Source of the DNA: Salinimicrobium nanhaiense
Lineage (GTDB): Bacteria > Bacteroidota > Bacteroidia > Flavobacteriales > Flavobacteriaceae
Length of the DNA stretch: 64,000 nt
NCBI GenBank assembly: GCA_012038135.1
Contig: JAAVJQ010000009.1
Location: 1 to 64,000 of the forward strand
Direction: 5' to 3'
Shown here in pieces: positions 44,628 to 53,231 of this stretch. The notes beneath the pieces were generated by a model. That model ran no database searches. It worked only from the letters and a program-made list of their open reading frames with translations, and was not told the DNA's origin. The position numbers and the translations under genes were made by a program. Positions within the stretch are counted from its first letter, which is position 1; each line of letters starts with the position of its first letter.

Positions 44628-46103
44628 TTAATCATTATTCCTTAAACCTTCGATGTAACTTCCATACATATCCTTGAACTGCATCCCCTGTGCAAAACGG
44701 AATTTGTTTAGTTTTTTATATTCCACCAGTCCCCAAAGAACAAATTCCTTGAGGAAATATTTGTCTTCTTCAGCGACCTTGGGCTGGTATTTTTTTATAA
44801 GCCGGTCGAGTGCAGGAATAGAGTCCAAAGCTTCTTTATATTCTTCATCTGAAGTTTCATCTAAAAGTTCGAATCCGCTTTCGGAGAAGAACCATTCTAC
44901 TATCTCTGAATATGGGTCTTCGGCATCGGGTTTCTGAAGCTTCTCGATTTTAGGGAACATAGTTGGGAACAGCGTTTTTACGGCTTCTCCAATAAGCTCC
45001 TGGGCTACGAAAGCACTTCCCTCCTGTTCTCCTTCATAGACAAGTTCTATTTTTCCCGTGATCGACGGAATAACTCCCAGAAAATCTCCGAACCTTAGAA
45101 GCGTCTTTTTTTCGTCATTTTTGACAGCCCTGCGTTCGGCCGTGCTCATAAGGTTTTCATAGGCTGTGATTCCGAGTCGGGCGCTAATTCCGCTGCGGGC
45201 ATCGATATATTCATGATCCCGGGCCTCAAAACTTATCTGCTCCAGCAGGTCTTTTGCAGGTTCGGGCACGTGCACCATTTCCTTTTGCTGTGGATCGAGT
45301 TTCGCCTCCTGCTGAGTAATCGCTTTGGCGGTATCCAGATCCATTGGGTAATGGGTAAGGATCTGGGAACCAATACGATCCTTTAGCGGAGTAACTATGC
45401 TTCCACGGTTGGTATAATCTTCGGGATTTGCTGTAAATACGAACTGCATGTCCAGCGGCAACCTCAGCTTAAATCCGCGGATCTGAATATCTCCTTCCTG
45501 CAGGATATTGAAAAGTGCGACCTGAATCCTCGCCTGTAGATCGGGAAGTTCGTTGATCACAAAGATGCTGCGGTTTGCACGGGGGATCATTCCGTAGTGG
45601 ATCACCCGGTCATCGGCGTAACTCAGTTTTAGGTTCGCTGCTTTAATGGGGTCAACATCACCAATGATATCAGCTACTGTCACATCGGGTGTGGCAAGTT
45701 TTTCAAAAAAACGTTCCTTGCGATGCACCCAGGAAATGGGAGTCTCATCTCTCTGCTCCTCCAGAAGTTCCCTGGAATACCGGGAAATAGGATTAAAAGG
45801 ATCATCATTGATCTCCGAACCTTTCACCACCGGGATCCACTCATCCAGTAGGTTGACCATCATCCTGGCTAGCCGGGTTTTCGCCTGACCCCGAAGTCCG
45901 AGAAGATTAATATTGTGTTTTGAAAGAATAGCGCGTTCCAGTTCGGGAATAACTGTATTTTCATAACCATAGATCCCTTCAAAAGTTGGTTCATTGTTTT
46001 TAATTTTTTTCAGCAGGTTTTGCCTTAACTCATCTTTAATACTCCTGCTCTTATAATCTGCGGCCTTTAAAGCGCCGAATGTCGTGATGTCCTGTACGTT
46101 CAT
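44628..46103 (-). CDS. AAA+ ATPase of the magnesium-chelatase ChlI/MoxR type
   Basis: 491 residues. P-loop region NINLLGLRGQAKTRLARMMV, ATPase core FVINELPDLQARIQVALFNI, LRLPLDMQFVFTANPEDYTN and sensor DRIGSQILTHYP. The P-loop reads GLRGQAKTR, without the canonical GKS/T Lys-Ser (Lys-Thr is present). It lies 46 bases after the VWA gene, forming a ChlI/ChlD-like motor-adaptor pair. No bacteriochlorophyll genes are near, so Mg chelation is unlikely; remodelling of a metalloenzyme or membrane complex is more probable. Confidence 0.85.
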   Translation of the reverse strand: MNVQDITTFGALKAADYKSRSIKDELRQNLLKKIKNNEPTFEGIYGYENTVIPELERAILSKHNINLLGLRGQAKTRLARMMVNLLDEWIPVVKGSEINDDPFNPISRYSRELLEEQRDETPISWVHRKERFFEKLATPDVTVADIIGDVDPIKAANLKLSYADDRVIHYGMIPRANRSIFVINELPDLQARIQVALFNILQEGDIQIRGFKLRLPLDMQFVFTANPEDYTNRGSIVTPLKDRIGSQILTHYPMDLDTAKAITQQEAKLDPQQKEMVHVPEPAKDLLEQISFEARDHEYIDARSGISARLGITAYENLMSTAERRAVKNDEKKTLLRFGDFLGVIPSITGKIELVYEGEQEGSAFVAQELIGEAVKTLFPTMFPKIEKLQKPDAEDPYSEIVEWFFSESGFELLDETSDEEYKEALDSIPALDRLIKKYQPKVAEEDKYFLKEFVLWGLVEYKKLNKFRFAQGMQFKDMYGSYIEGLRNND

Positions 46104-46149
46104 ATTTTTAGTAAATTATTATTTAAAAAGGCATTTCGAGTACCTCTTT

Positions 46150-47274
46150 TTATCCCTTGATCCTTTTCTTGCGATTGGTCTCATAGTCTTCAAAGATCAT
46201 TTCCCCAAGACCTTTTAGTCCGGTAAAGAATGCTTTCCCCTGATTGGCCTGGGTAAATTCCCGCACAAATTTTTCAAGGTAGGGATCACTGGCGATCATA
46301 AAGGTGGTAATGGGAATATGTAGCTTTCGCGCCTGGCTGGCGGCATTGTAGCATTTCTCCACAATGTAGGGATCCAAACCAACGCTGTTCATATAGTAAT
46401 CACCATCGCGCTCCCTTATGCAGCTGGGTTTACCATCGGTGATCATAAAGATCTGTTTGTTGGTGTTCCGCTTTCGCCGCAGGAGATCCATAGCCAGTTC
46501 GAGTCCGGCGACTGTGTTGGTATGGTACGGACCAACCTGCAGGTAAGGCAGATCCCCTATTTCGATCCTCCAGGCATCATTCCCGAAGACAAGGATATCC
46601 AGCGTATCTTTTGGATAGCGGGTGGTAATAAGCTCGGCCAATGCCATAGCTACCTTCTTTGCCGGGGTGATACGATCTTCTCCATAGAGGATCATACTGT
46701 GGCTAATGTCGATCATTAGCACTGTACTCATCTGACTTTTATGATGGGTTTCCTCGACCACCAGGTCATCTTCGGTCATTCGAAAATCATCTGCTCCGTG
46801 CTGAATTTGTGCATTCCGCAGGGATTCGGTCATGGAGATCTTGTCGAGAGAATCCCCGTAATGGTAATTCCGGAATTCACCCGTATGCTCATCCCCCAGC
46901 CCTACTTGTTTGGTGCTGTGATTCCCTGAACGGCTTTTACGCAACTTCCCGAAGATCTGGTTTAGGGCCTGTTGCCTTATAGCTCTTTCAGTCTTTGCGG
47001 TAATGGCCATTCCGCCTTTCCCGTCGGGATCTATTTCTTCCCTTATGTAACCTTTCTTTTTAAGGTCCTCGATAAAATCGTCTATGGTATAATTCTCGTC
47101 GGTAAGCTTATATTCCACATCCAGCTGTCGCAACCATTCTATTGCCTCATCAAAATCTCCCGAAGTATGGGTGATGAGCTCTTTGAAGATCTCAAATAAT
47201 TTGTCAAAAGGAGGCACATTCTCCGCCTCAAATCTTTTGAAAATAAATCCTTTTCTCACGTCATTCCTTTCCAT
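46150..47274 (-). CDS. VWA-domain protein partnered with the AAA+ ATPase
   Basis: 374 residues. The VWA domain begins near 180 with the metal-ion site MIDISHSMILYGEDR, continues with LAELITTRYPKDTLDILVFG and MITDGKPSCIRERDGDYYM. The N-terminal part is helical (HTSGDFDEAIEWLRQLDVEY). In ChlI/ChlD-like pairs the VWA protein binds target and motor. First gene of the two-gene operon. Confidence 0.87.
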   Translation of the reverse strand: MERNDVRKGFIFKRFEAENVPPFDKLFEIFKELITHTSGDFDEAIEWLRQLDVEYKLTDENYTIDDFIEDLKKKGYIREEIDPDGKGGMAITAKTERAIRQQALNQIFGKLRKSRSGNHSTKQVGLGDEHTGEFRNYHYGDSLDKISMTESLRNAQIQHGADDFRMTEDDLVVEETHHKSQMSTVLMIDISHSMILYGEDRITPAKKVAMALAELITTRYPKDTLDILVFGNDAWRIEIGDLPYLQVGPYHTNTVAGLELAMDLLRRKRNTNKQIFMITDGKPSCIRERDGDYYMNSVGLDPYIVEKCYNAASQARKLHIPITTFMIASDPYLEKFVREFTQANQGKAFFTGLKGLGEMIFEDYETNRKKRIKG

Positions 47275-47337
47275 GCCCTAATTTAATTGTTCGCACGAAC
47301 ATCTCACAGTAGAGGAGGATAAAATTGTGTTAATTAG

Positions 47338-47380
47338 ATGTGAGATTGGAGATGTGAGATGTGAGATGTGAGATTGGAGA
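47338..47380. repeat. Heptanucleotide tract GAGATGT
   Basis: Seven-base units GAGATTG GAGATGT GAGATGT GAGATGT GAGATTG in tandem, in the 238-base gap between the VWA gene and the next gene. Confidence 0.85.
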
Positions 47381-47478
47381 TCAAAATTATTTTTCTAATG
47401 TTTAAGCCATAAACTCACGAATATTTAATTCCACTCAGTTCCATAAATGGCTACTCTTCCGATTTATCTATTTGGCTT

Positions 47479-47509
47479 TGGAATTTGGTGCTTGGTGCTT
47501 GGTGCTTTT
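47479..47509. repeat. Heptanucleotide tract GGTGCTT
   Basis: GGAATTT followed by three GGTGCTT units, ending just before the stop of the next minus-strand gene. The same words form the tract at 51167. Confidence 0.85.
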
Positions 47510-47512
47510 AGA

Positions 47513-48232
47513 TTAAACCAGTTCACAATAAAAGAACCTCGTATCCCATGCTTCCGGTTCCTTTTTGAAGCAGTTATCTTCTTTCTTTTTTACCGGAGCA
47601 AAAGACCGCTCTACAATTTCCCCTTTTTGAAAGCTAACGGGTTTGGAAAAAATGGGTCCGTCGAAGACAAAAGAGTGGAATTCCCCGTTTTCGCCGGCAG
47701 GATCTACTCCTGCAGGCAGATCGGCAAGAAAACTCTCATCTATTAACCTTCCGCAGAAGGATTGGTCCAGCAATTTGGCGTTAACGCTGACAGTAATAGC
47801 TTTAAATCCTGCCGCAAGGAATTCCTGCATCAATTGCGCAGTATTCTTTTTCCACAGCGGAAACACCCCTTCAATTTCCACTTTTTGAAGCTGTTGTTCC
47901 CGGTATTGCTTCAGGTCTTCGAGAAAGATATCCCCAAAGATGCTGTGGGTGAAACCCTCCTCCTTCAGCTTTAGAACTTCCTGTTCCATGATGGAATTAT
48001 ATTCACTTAGCGGCACGTTTCCGGAAAGAGGAATGAGCTGCAGCGGAATTCCGATATTTTGAGCCTGCTTTATGAGAAGCTCCTTCCGCAGGCCATGCAT
48101 AGAAACCCTGTTGGTTTCAGAATTGATCGTGGTGACCAGCTTTTCAACAGAGAATTCCTTTTTATGCTGCACAAGATGTAGAGCATAGGCGGCATCTTTC
48201 CCCGAACTCCAGTTCAAAAAGGCCTTTTTCAT
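47513..48232 (-). CDS. Adenine-nucleotide alpha-hydrolase (Dph6-type ATP pyrophosphatase)
   Basis: 239 residues with the PP-loop FLNWSSGKDAAYAL at the N-terminus, HGLRKELLIKQAQNIGIPL, GDIFLEDLKQYREQQL, AGVDPAGENGEFHSF and FDGPIF, all characteristic of diphthine-ammonia-ligase-like enzymes. Bacteria have no diphthamide, so the substrate is unknown. It overlaps aroQ by 4 bases. Confidence 0.88.
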   Translation of the reverse strand: MKKAFLNWSSGKDAAYALHLVQHKKEFSVEKLVTTINSETNRVSMHGLRKELLIKQAQNIGIPLQLIPLSGNVPLSEYNSIMEQEVLKLKEEGFTHSIFGDIFLEDLKQYREQQLQKVEIEGVFPLWKKNTAQLMQEFLAAGFKAITVSVNAKLLDQSFCGRLIDESFLADLPAGVDPAGENGEFHSFVFDGPIFSKPVSFQKGEIVERSFAPVKKKEDNCFKKEPEAWDTRFFYCELV

Positions 48233-48648
48233 GCTTTGGTAAAACTCAATACCGCCAGCTCATAACTTTGCAACCCAAAACCAAGGATCACCCCTTTTGC
48301 ATTGGCCGCAATGAATGACTTGTGACGAAATTCCTCTCTTGCCGATGTATTGGAAATATGCACCTCCACTACAGGTGTAGCAATGGCTTTCACGGCATCC
48401 CCAATACCGACTGAAGTATGGGTATAAGCCGCAGCATTTAAAATGATCCCGTCAAAATTCTTGTCGGCTGACTGAAGTTTGTCTATGATCTCCCCTTCAA
48501 TGTTCGACTGGTAAGATTCAAGGTCAACTTCTGAGAATTTCTGTTTCAGGTTTTGAAAGAATTCAGCAAAAGTCTGTTCTCCGTAGGTTTCGGGTTCACG
48601 GCTACCAAGAAGATTAAGGTTAGGCCCGTTGATGATCAATATTTTCAT
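48229..48648 (-). CDS. aroQ: Type II 3-dehydroquinate dehydratase
   Basis: 139 residues from the ATG at 48648 (MKILIINGPNLNLLGSREPE); the open frame extends 14 codons upstream without support. Signature GPNLNLLG, NAAAYTHTSVGIGDA, EVHISNTSAREEFRH and GFGLQSYELA. Shikimate pathway step three. Coupled to the Dph6-type gene downstream. Confidence 0.96.
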   Translation of the reverse strand: MKILIINGPNLNLLGSREPETYGEQTFAEFFQNLKQKFSEVDLESYQSNIEGEIIDKLQSADKNFDGIILNAAAYTHTSVGIGDAVKAIATPVVEVHISNTSAREEFRHKSFIAANAKGVILGFGLQSYELAVLSFTKA

Positions 48649-48695
48649 AAAGTAAAAGTAGAAAATAATTCCTCCGGGAAAAATTTTCAACTACT

Positions 48696-49190
48696 TTAAA
48701 AACTCATTTCCAGCCCAAGATTGATAGAATTTACTTCAATTCCATCTGCACTAATACCCGAATAAGACCCCACTAAAGTAAGGCCAAGGAAACCGAAGCC
48801 AATTTTTGGACGATAATAGAAGCCGCCATCGTTATCATCATTAAGCCCAAGGGCATATCCCAGGTCAATGCCGGCATATATAGCTCCAAGGTTTATCCTT
48901 CCCGAAGCCGCCAAAGGAAGGTACGAAGCATCTTCACCTTCCCAGGATAGATCTCCTTCTTCCCCAGAATCTTCAAAATAATGCATGTATCCCACCAAAG
49001 CACCAAATTCTACCAAACCTATTATTCCCACCATATAGGCAAGGTCTGCCCCTAGATTGTAACCGTATGCATCATTCATGTCTCCCACCGGTAAACCGGC
49101 GTGCGCTCCAAGTTTAATATTAGTAGTTTGGGCAGAGAGAGTGGCTGCACCAATACCACATAGCATTAGAAAGCAAAGTAATTTTTTCAT
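48696..49190 (-). CDS. Small outer-membrane beta-barrel-like protein
   Basis: 164 residues with a signal peptide (LLCFLMLCGIGAATLSAQ), then amphipathic strands rich in Gly/Tyr (LGAHAGLPVGDM, FGALVGYMHYFED, GFGFLGLTLVGSYSG) and an aromatic last residue (EMSF). An eight-stranded barrel is likely. Specific role unknown. Confidence 0.75.
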   Translation of the reverse strand: MKKLLCFLMLCGIGAATLSAQTTNIKLGAHAGLPVGDMNDAYGYNLGADLAYMVGIIGLVEFGALVGYMHYFEDSGEEGDLSWEGEDASYLPLAASGRINLGAIYAGIDLGYALGLNDDNDGGFYYRPKIGFGFLGLTLVGSYSGISADGIEVNSINLGLEMSF

Positions 49191-49417
49191 AGCCGGGATT
49201 TTATTGCTCTTACTAAGCTACTAAATTTTTAGGCGTATGTTTGAATTTTATCCTTTTACTTTAGAAAAACGATGAATCGGCATAGCAAACGTACAAGGAG
49301 TTTTCACCTCAATCATCAGGGAGCCATCTAATAATTTGATTTCTCATTAAGAGGTTTAGAGATCGGATGTGAAAATACATCTAAAGGAATCCCCTTACTT
49401 AGTAATCATAGGTTCAA

Positions 49418-49451
49418 AAAAAAGCGGAAAACCTTTCGGCATCCGCTTTTT
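49418..49451 (-). terminator. Terminator of the 49478-50077 gene
   Basis: AAAAGCGGA/TCCGCTTTT stem; the minus strand continues into an eight-T run. The rest of the 287-base gap 49191-49477 shows no gene. Confidence 0.88.
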
Positions 49452-49477
49452 CTTTCTTGAATATAAAATTTGATTTC

Positions 49478-50077
49478 CTAGAACATAAATCCTACACCCG
49501 CCTGGAATACAGAGTTATAAGCGTCTGTATTTTCAGCCAGTTCGGTAAAGCCGTGGTTATACCGGGCCTGGATTAAAAATCCATTATTGAATTTGTATTC
49601 AACGCCTACTGCACCGCCAAATTCGAAGTCCTTTACCTCGTCAAAGTCCCTATCGCCGGCATTGTTGGTGGGTTGGTAATCAATTTCTTCATTCACCTTG
49701 AAATTAAATGAAGGCCCGGCCTGCAGGCTAAGTCCGTCTACGAGATAGAACTTCGCCAGGATTGGTACATTGATGTAGTCCAATTGAAATTCCACATTCT
49801 CGTCGGTATCAAAAACATTGTCCTGGTCGATTTCGGCCGCATCAAAGCCCTGGCCAGAATAATATACTTCCGGCTGTAACGAGAATCTTTGGGTTAGGGG
49901 AATTTCGGCCAACAAACCTACGTTGAAGCTGGTGCGCTCTTCTGGACTATCAAAATCGTCTCCAGTAACTGTAGATATATTCACCCCACCTTTCACTCCA
50001 AAGTAAACGAATTCCTGCGCAGCTACAAACGTGGTACTAAAAACCATTGCTGCAATAAATAAAACTGACTTTTTCAT
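49478..50077 (-). CDS. Outer-membrane beta-barrel (PorT-like/porin family) protein
   Basis: 199 residues with a signal peptide (SVLFIAAMVFSTTFVAAQ), then YFGVKGGVNISTVTGDD, NVGLLAEIPLTQRFSLQPE, YSGQGFDA, YINVPILAKFYLVDGLSL and a final FQAGVGFMF. This is the common Bacteroidota outer-membrane beta-barrel (OmpW/PorT-like) family. A TACATTTG -7 box (minus, 50110-50103) precedes it. Confidence 0.87.
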   Translation of the reverse strand: MKKSVLFIAAMVFSTTFVAAQEFVYFGVKGGVNISTVTGDDFDSPEERTSFNVGLLAEIPLTQRFSLQPEVYYSGQGFDAAEIDQDNVFDTDENVEFQLDYINVPILAKFYLVDGLSLQAGPSFNFKVNEEIDYQPTNNAGDRDFDEVKDFEFGGAVGVEYKFNNGFLIQARYNHGFTELAENTDAYNSVFQAGVGFMF

Positions 50078-50189
50078 AACTTCTATGTTTTAAAGTTCAG
50101 GACAAATGTAGGAGCGTAAGTGTTAAGAAAATAAAAGTTTCTATTAAATAAATAATAAATGAAGCCTTTAAACCCCCTATCTTTAGCGG

Positions 50190-51086
50190 GTGAACTGGAA
50201 AAACGCACTTAAGGACTATGGCAATTACCTAAAGATCGAAAGGGGACTTTCAGAAAATACCATTACCAATTATTCTCTCGATGTGGAGAAATTGATGAAA
50301 TGGCTGGATGAGCACGGGATCTCTGTTTCTCCTGTTTCAATTTCTGAAGAGGAAGTGCAACAGTTTATCTACTCCCTCGCTAAAAAGGTAAATTCCCGCT
50401 CTCAGGCCAGGACAATTTCAGGGCTTCGCGGATTTTTCAACTACCTGGTCTTTGAAGATTACCGAAAGACGAATCCGCTGGAGCTTATCGAATCGCCAAA
50501 GACGGGCCGCAAACTTCCGGATACGCTTTCTACAGAAGAAATAGACGCTCTTATTGCCGCCATTGACTTGAGTAAAGCCGAAGGAGAACGTAACCGCGCT
50601 ATTCTGGAAACACTCTATGGCTGCGGATTAAGAGTTTCAGAATTGATCGACCTGCGCCTTAGCGACCTGTTCTTTGCTGAAGGTTTTATTAAAGTCACCG
50701 GAAAAGGCAGTAAATCCCGATTTGTACCCATTGCTAAAGCCACTCAAAAATACATCAACCTCTACCGGGAGCAGATACGAATTCACCAGGATATTCAAAA
50801 AGGGCATGAAGATACCCTCTTTCTTAATCGCCGTGGGAGGAAGCTTACCCGAGCAATGATCTTTACTATTATAAAACAGCTTTCTGAAGCTTCTGGCCTT
50901 AGAAAGAAAATTAGTCCGCACACCTTTAGACATTCCTTTGCAACCCATCTTCTGGAAAACGGGGCCGACTTAAGGGCGATCCAGCAAATGCTGGGGCACG
51001 AAAGTATCACCACTACCGAGATCTATGTTCACCTCGACCGTTCTCACCTGCGAAAGGTGATGGAGGAGTTTCATCCAAGACGGTAA
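50190..51086 (+). CDS. xerD: Site-specific tyrosine recombinase XerD type
   Basis: 298 residues. SAM-like N-terminal domain (YLKIERGLSENTITNYSLDV), catalytic domain with Arg148 (GCGLRVSEL), His244/Arg247 (HTFRHSFATHLLENG), the LGHESITTTEIYVH motif and nucleophile Tyr279. Length and sequence fit the chromosome-dimer resolvase, not a phage integrase. The start is GTG at 50190, forced by an upstream in-frame TAG two codons earlier. Confidence 0.92.
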   Translation: MNWKNALKDYGNYLKIERGLSENTITNYSLDVEKLMKWLDEHGISVSPVSISEEEVQQFIYSLAKKVNSRSQARTISGLRGFFNYLVFEDYRKTNPLELIESPKTGRKLPDTLSTEEIDALIAAIDLSKAEGERNRAILETLYGCGLRVSELIDLRLSDLFFAEGFIKVTGKGSKSRFVPIAKATQKYINLYREQIRIHQDIQKGHEDTLFLNRRGRKLTRAMIFTIIKQLSEASGLRKKISPHTFRHSFATHLLENGADLRAIQQMLGHESITTTEIYVHLDRSHLRKVMEEFHPRR

Positions 51087-51166
51087 AGGGATTCAAAATT
51101 CAGAATAGAAGATTAGGCCATATTTCAGGTCTACAACCTCAGCTTGAGCAGTTTCCAGTCTGCTTT

Positions 51167-51194
51167 GGAATTTGGTGCCTGGAATTTGGTGCTT
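51167..51194. repeat. Heptanucleotide tract GGAATTT/GGTGCCT
   Basis: GGAATTT GGTGCCT GGAATTT GGTGCTT: two 14-base units each of two heptamers, sharing words with the 47479 tract. Confidence 0.8.
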
Positions 51195-51269
51195 AATTAA
51201 ATGCTAAACCTCCCAATTTCCTTGGCTATGCTGCTTTTCCTGCTTAATTTAATGCGTAAATTCATAAAC

Positions 51270-52217
51270 ATGGAAACACTAAAATTCAGGAATGGAGATG
51301 AGATGCCGGCCATTGGTCTGGGCACCTGGAAATCAGAAAAAGGAAAAGTGGGAGAAGCGGTAAAGATCGCTCTTAATAATGGTTACCGGCACATAGATTG
51401 TGCGGCAACTTACGGTAACGAAGCTGAAATAGGTTCAGCTTTTAATGCTGTTTTTTCCGAAGGGAAAATTAAACGGGAAGAGGTATGGATCACTTCAAAA
51501 TTGTGGAATGACTCCCATAAAAAGGAGCATGTAATTCCTGCTTTAAAACAAACCCTAAAGGACCTGCAACTCGATTACCTGGACCTTTATTTAATTCACT
51601 GGCCGGTGGCTTTTAAACACGGTGTAGGTTTCCCGCAGAGCGATGACGAATATCTTTCCCTTGAAGAAGTACCCATTCTGGAAACCTGGAATGAAATGAT
51701 CGAAGCAAAAAAGCAGGGCCTGGTGAAGCATATTGGAGTTTCTAATTTCAGCATCAAAAAACTGAAAGATCTCATGGCTCAATCCAGTGAAGTCCCCGAG
51801 ATGAATCAGGTGGAATTACACCCATTTTTGCAGCAACATGAGCTGCTGGAGTTTTGCAGGGAAAACAATATCCACGCCACGGCCTATTCTCCTCTGGGAA
51901 GTGGAGACCGCAGTGCACAGATGAAAGCCGAAAATGAACCTTCCTTATTGGAAGAACCCGCAATTGTTGAGATCTCCAAAAAACATAACGCCTCCCCTGC
52001 CCAGGTCCTTATCAAGTGGGCAGTAGCCAGAGGAACAGCAGTTATTCCTAAGTCCACCACAGAGAAGCATATCATTTCTAATCTTGAAAGTATAAAGTTG
52101 AACCTGGATGAGGAGGATCTTAAAAAGATAGCAGAAATTAAACGCAACTTTAGGTATGTAACCGGCGAATTCTTTGTCACTCCCGGTAATTCTTACCATA
52201 ACATCTATGACCTGTAA
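51270..52217 (+). CDS. Aldo/keto reductase
   Basis: 315 residues from the ATG at 51270 (METLKFRNGDEMPAIGLGTW); an open frame upstream to 51201 is not conserved in kind. Catalytic Asp/Tyr in YRHIDCAATYGNE, Lys in WITSKLWNDSH, His in LYLIHWPVAF, and the NADPH site AVIPKSTTEKHI. Typical (beta/alpha)8 reductase of unknown carbonyl substrate. Its stop overlaps the following start. Confidence 0.94.
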   Translation: METLKFRNGDEMPAIGLGTWKSEKGKVGEAVKIALNNGYRHIDCAATYGNEAEIGSAFNAVFSEGKIKREEVWITSKLWNDSHKKEHVIPALKQTLKDLQLDYLDLYLIHWPVAFKHGVGFPQSDDEYLSLEEVPILETWNEMIEAKKQGLVKHIGVSNFSIKKLKDLMAQSSEVPEMNQVELHPFLQQHELLEFCRENNIHATAYSPLGSGDRSAQMKAENEPSLLEEPAIVEISKKHNASPAQVLIKWAVARGTAVIPKSTTEKHIISNLESIKLNLDEEDLKKIAEIKRNFRYVTGEFFVTPGNSYHNIYDL

Positions 52218-52695
52218 ACAACACCTCTCAAAAATTGCTTTTTTCACACTCCTTTCTGTAAGCCTTTCCGGCTGCCGCAATGAGGCTGAAAATTTTGAAG
52301 CAGCAGACCCGGAAATGGAGATAAAACCTGCAATTGTTGATTCCATAACTTCGGAACTGGAACGGCAGCAAAAGCTTATTGATTCGCTGCGACAGACTGT
52401 GGCGACCAAGTATTACGCTAATGACTACTCGGTTTTCTTCGGAAAGGAATATGAAGACATCGATGATCCTACAACCTATATTGCTGAAGCCTTAAATAAG
52501 CAAAAAGATCTTATTCCGTTAAAATCGGTGCTTGGAGGCAACATGGAATTTCGCCAGGTACAGGTGCTCTCTGAAGAGTGGGTGCTGGCGATCTATGATG
52601 ATGGTCACGTGCAGGGAAAATCCATTTTTGCCTATGAGCTTCAGGAGGACGGGCAGGTGAAATTTACTGAAGTTGCCACAAAACTTCCTGAATAA
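52207..52695 (+). CDS. Hypothetical lipoprotein
   Basis: 162 residues from the ATG at 52207, giving a lipobox at Cys23 (LLSVSLSGC). Short helical linker (ITSELERQQKLIDSLRQT), then an unrecognised domain (VLGGNMEFRQVQVLSEEWVLAIYDDG). It overlaps the aldo/keto reductase gene by 11 bases. Function unknown. Confidence 0.78.
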   Translation: MTCKQHLSKIAFFTLLSVSLSGCRNEAENFEAADPEMEIKPAIVDSITSELERQQKLIDSLRQTVATKYYANDYSVFFGKEYEDIDDPTTYIAEALNKQKDLIPLKSVLGGNMEFRQVQVLSEEWVLAIYDDGHVQGKSIFAYELQEDGQVKFTEVATKLPE

Positions 52696-52808
52696 AAAAA
52701 GCTTCCGAAAATGCCGTTTCAGGAACGTTATAGTTTTTATAAACTACTTCTTTTCCGAAGCAATTTTGGTATCTTGAGAACGAATATTTTAAGCAAAAAA
52801 CGAAGAAT

Positions 52809-53108
52809 ATGAAGACAAACATCCAATTTGTACACGCAGACACAAAGATCTCGGCAGAGCAACTTGTTCAGAGAAAATTAGATAAACTTGAAAATAAATA
52901 TGACTGGATCATTTCTGCAGATGTGATGTTCAGGGAAGAAAAATCCACCAATGGCAATGGAAAAACCTGTGCGATAGAACTGAGCCTTCCCGGTCCAAAG
53001 ATCCACGCCTCTTCAGACGGAGAAAGTTTTGAAGCCGCCGCAGCCGAAACTGTAAAAGACCTTGAAAAACAACTAAAGAAACGTAAAGCCGAAATGCAAA
53101 GCCACTAA
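52809..53108 (+). CDS. hpf: Ribosome hibernation/stabilisation factor (short HPF/RaiA type)
   Basis: 99 residues with the beta-alpha-beta-beta-beta-alpha fold: KTNIQFVHADTKISAEQLVQ, YDWIISADVMFREE, CAIELSLPGPKIHASSDGES and FEAAAAETVKDLEKQLKK. Short form with no C-terminal dimerisation domain. Binds 30S and represses translation in stationary phase. Confidence 0.9.
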   Translation: MKTNIQFVHADTKISAEQLVQRKLDKLENKYDWIISADVMFREEKSTNGNGKTCAIELSLPGPKIHASSDGESFEAAAAETVKDLEKQLKKRKAEMQSH

Positions 53109-53144
53109 CAAGGGCTAAGGTTTAAGGAAATAAGTATTAATTAA

Positions 53145-53182
53145 AAAAGCTGCCGGAAAATGAATTTTCCGGCAGCCTTTTT
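53145..53182. terminator. Terminator between hpf and murA, possibly bidirectional
   Basis: A perfect 12-bp stem GCTGCCGGAAAA/TTTTCCGGCAGC with a TGAA loop, A-tract on the left and T-tract on the right. It serves hpf, and can also serve murA (stop at 53232) on the other strand. Confidence 0.92.
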
Positions 53183-53193
53183 TATATCTATTT

Positions 53194-53226
53194 AGTCTTG
53201 ATTCCAGTCTCTTGACTCTTGGTTCC
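53194..53226. repeat. Heptanucleotide tract TCTTGAC
   Basis: TCTTGAT TCCAGTC TCTTGAC TCTTGGT units in 7-base register, between the hpf/murA terminator and the murA stop codon. Confidence 0.65.
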
Positions 53227-53231
53227 TAAAA

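Noticed and set aside
44628..47274. Magnesium chelatase for chlorophyll synthesis
   Set aside because: Only ChlI/ChlD-like parts exist, no ChlH-type large subunit or tetrapyrrole genes, and the family includes many non-chelatase pairs.
50190..51086. A mobile-element integrase at the XerD-like gene
   Set aside because: Length, motifs and housekeeping neighbours fit the chromosome-dimer recombinase; no att-like repeats or cargo are nearby.
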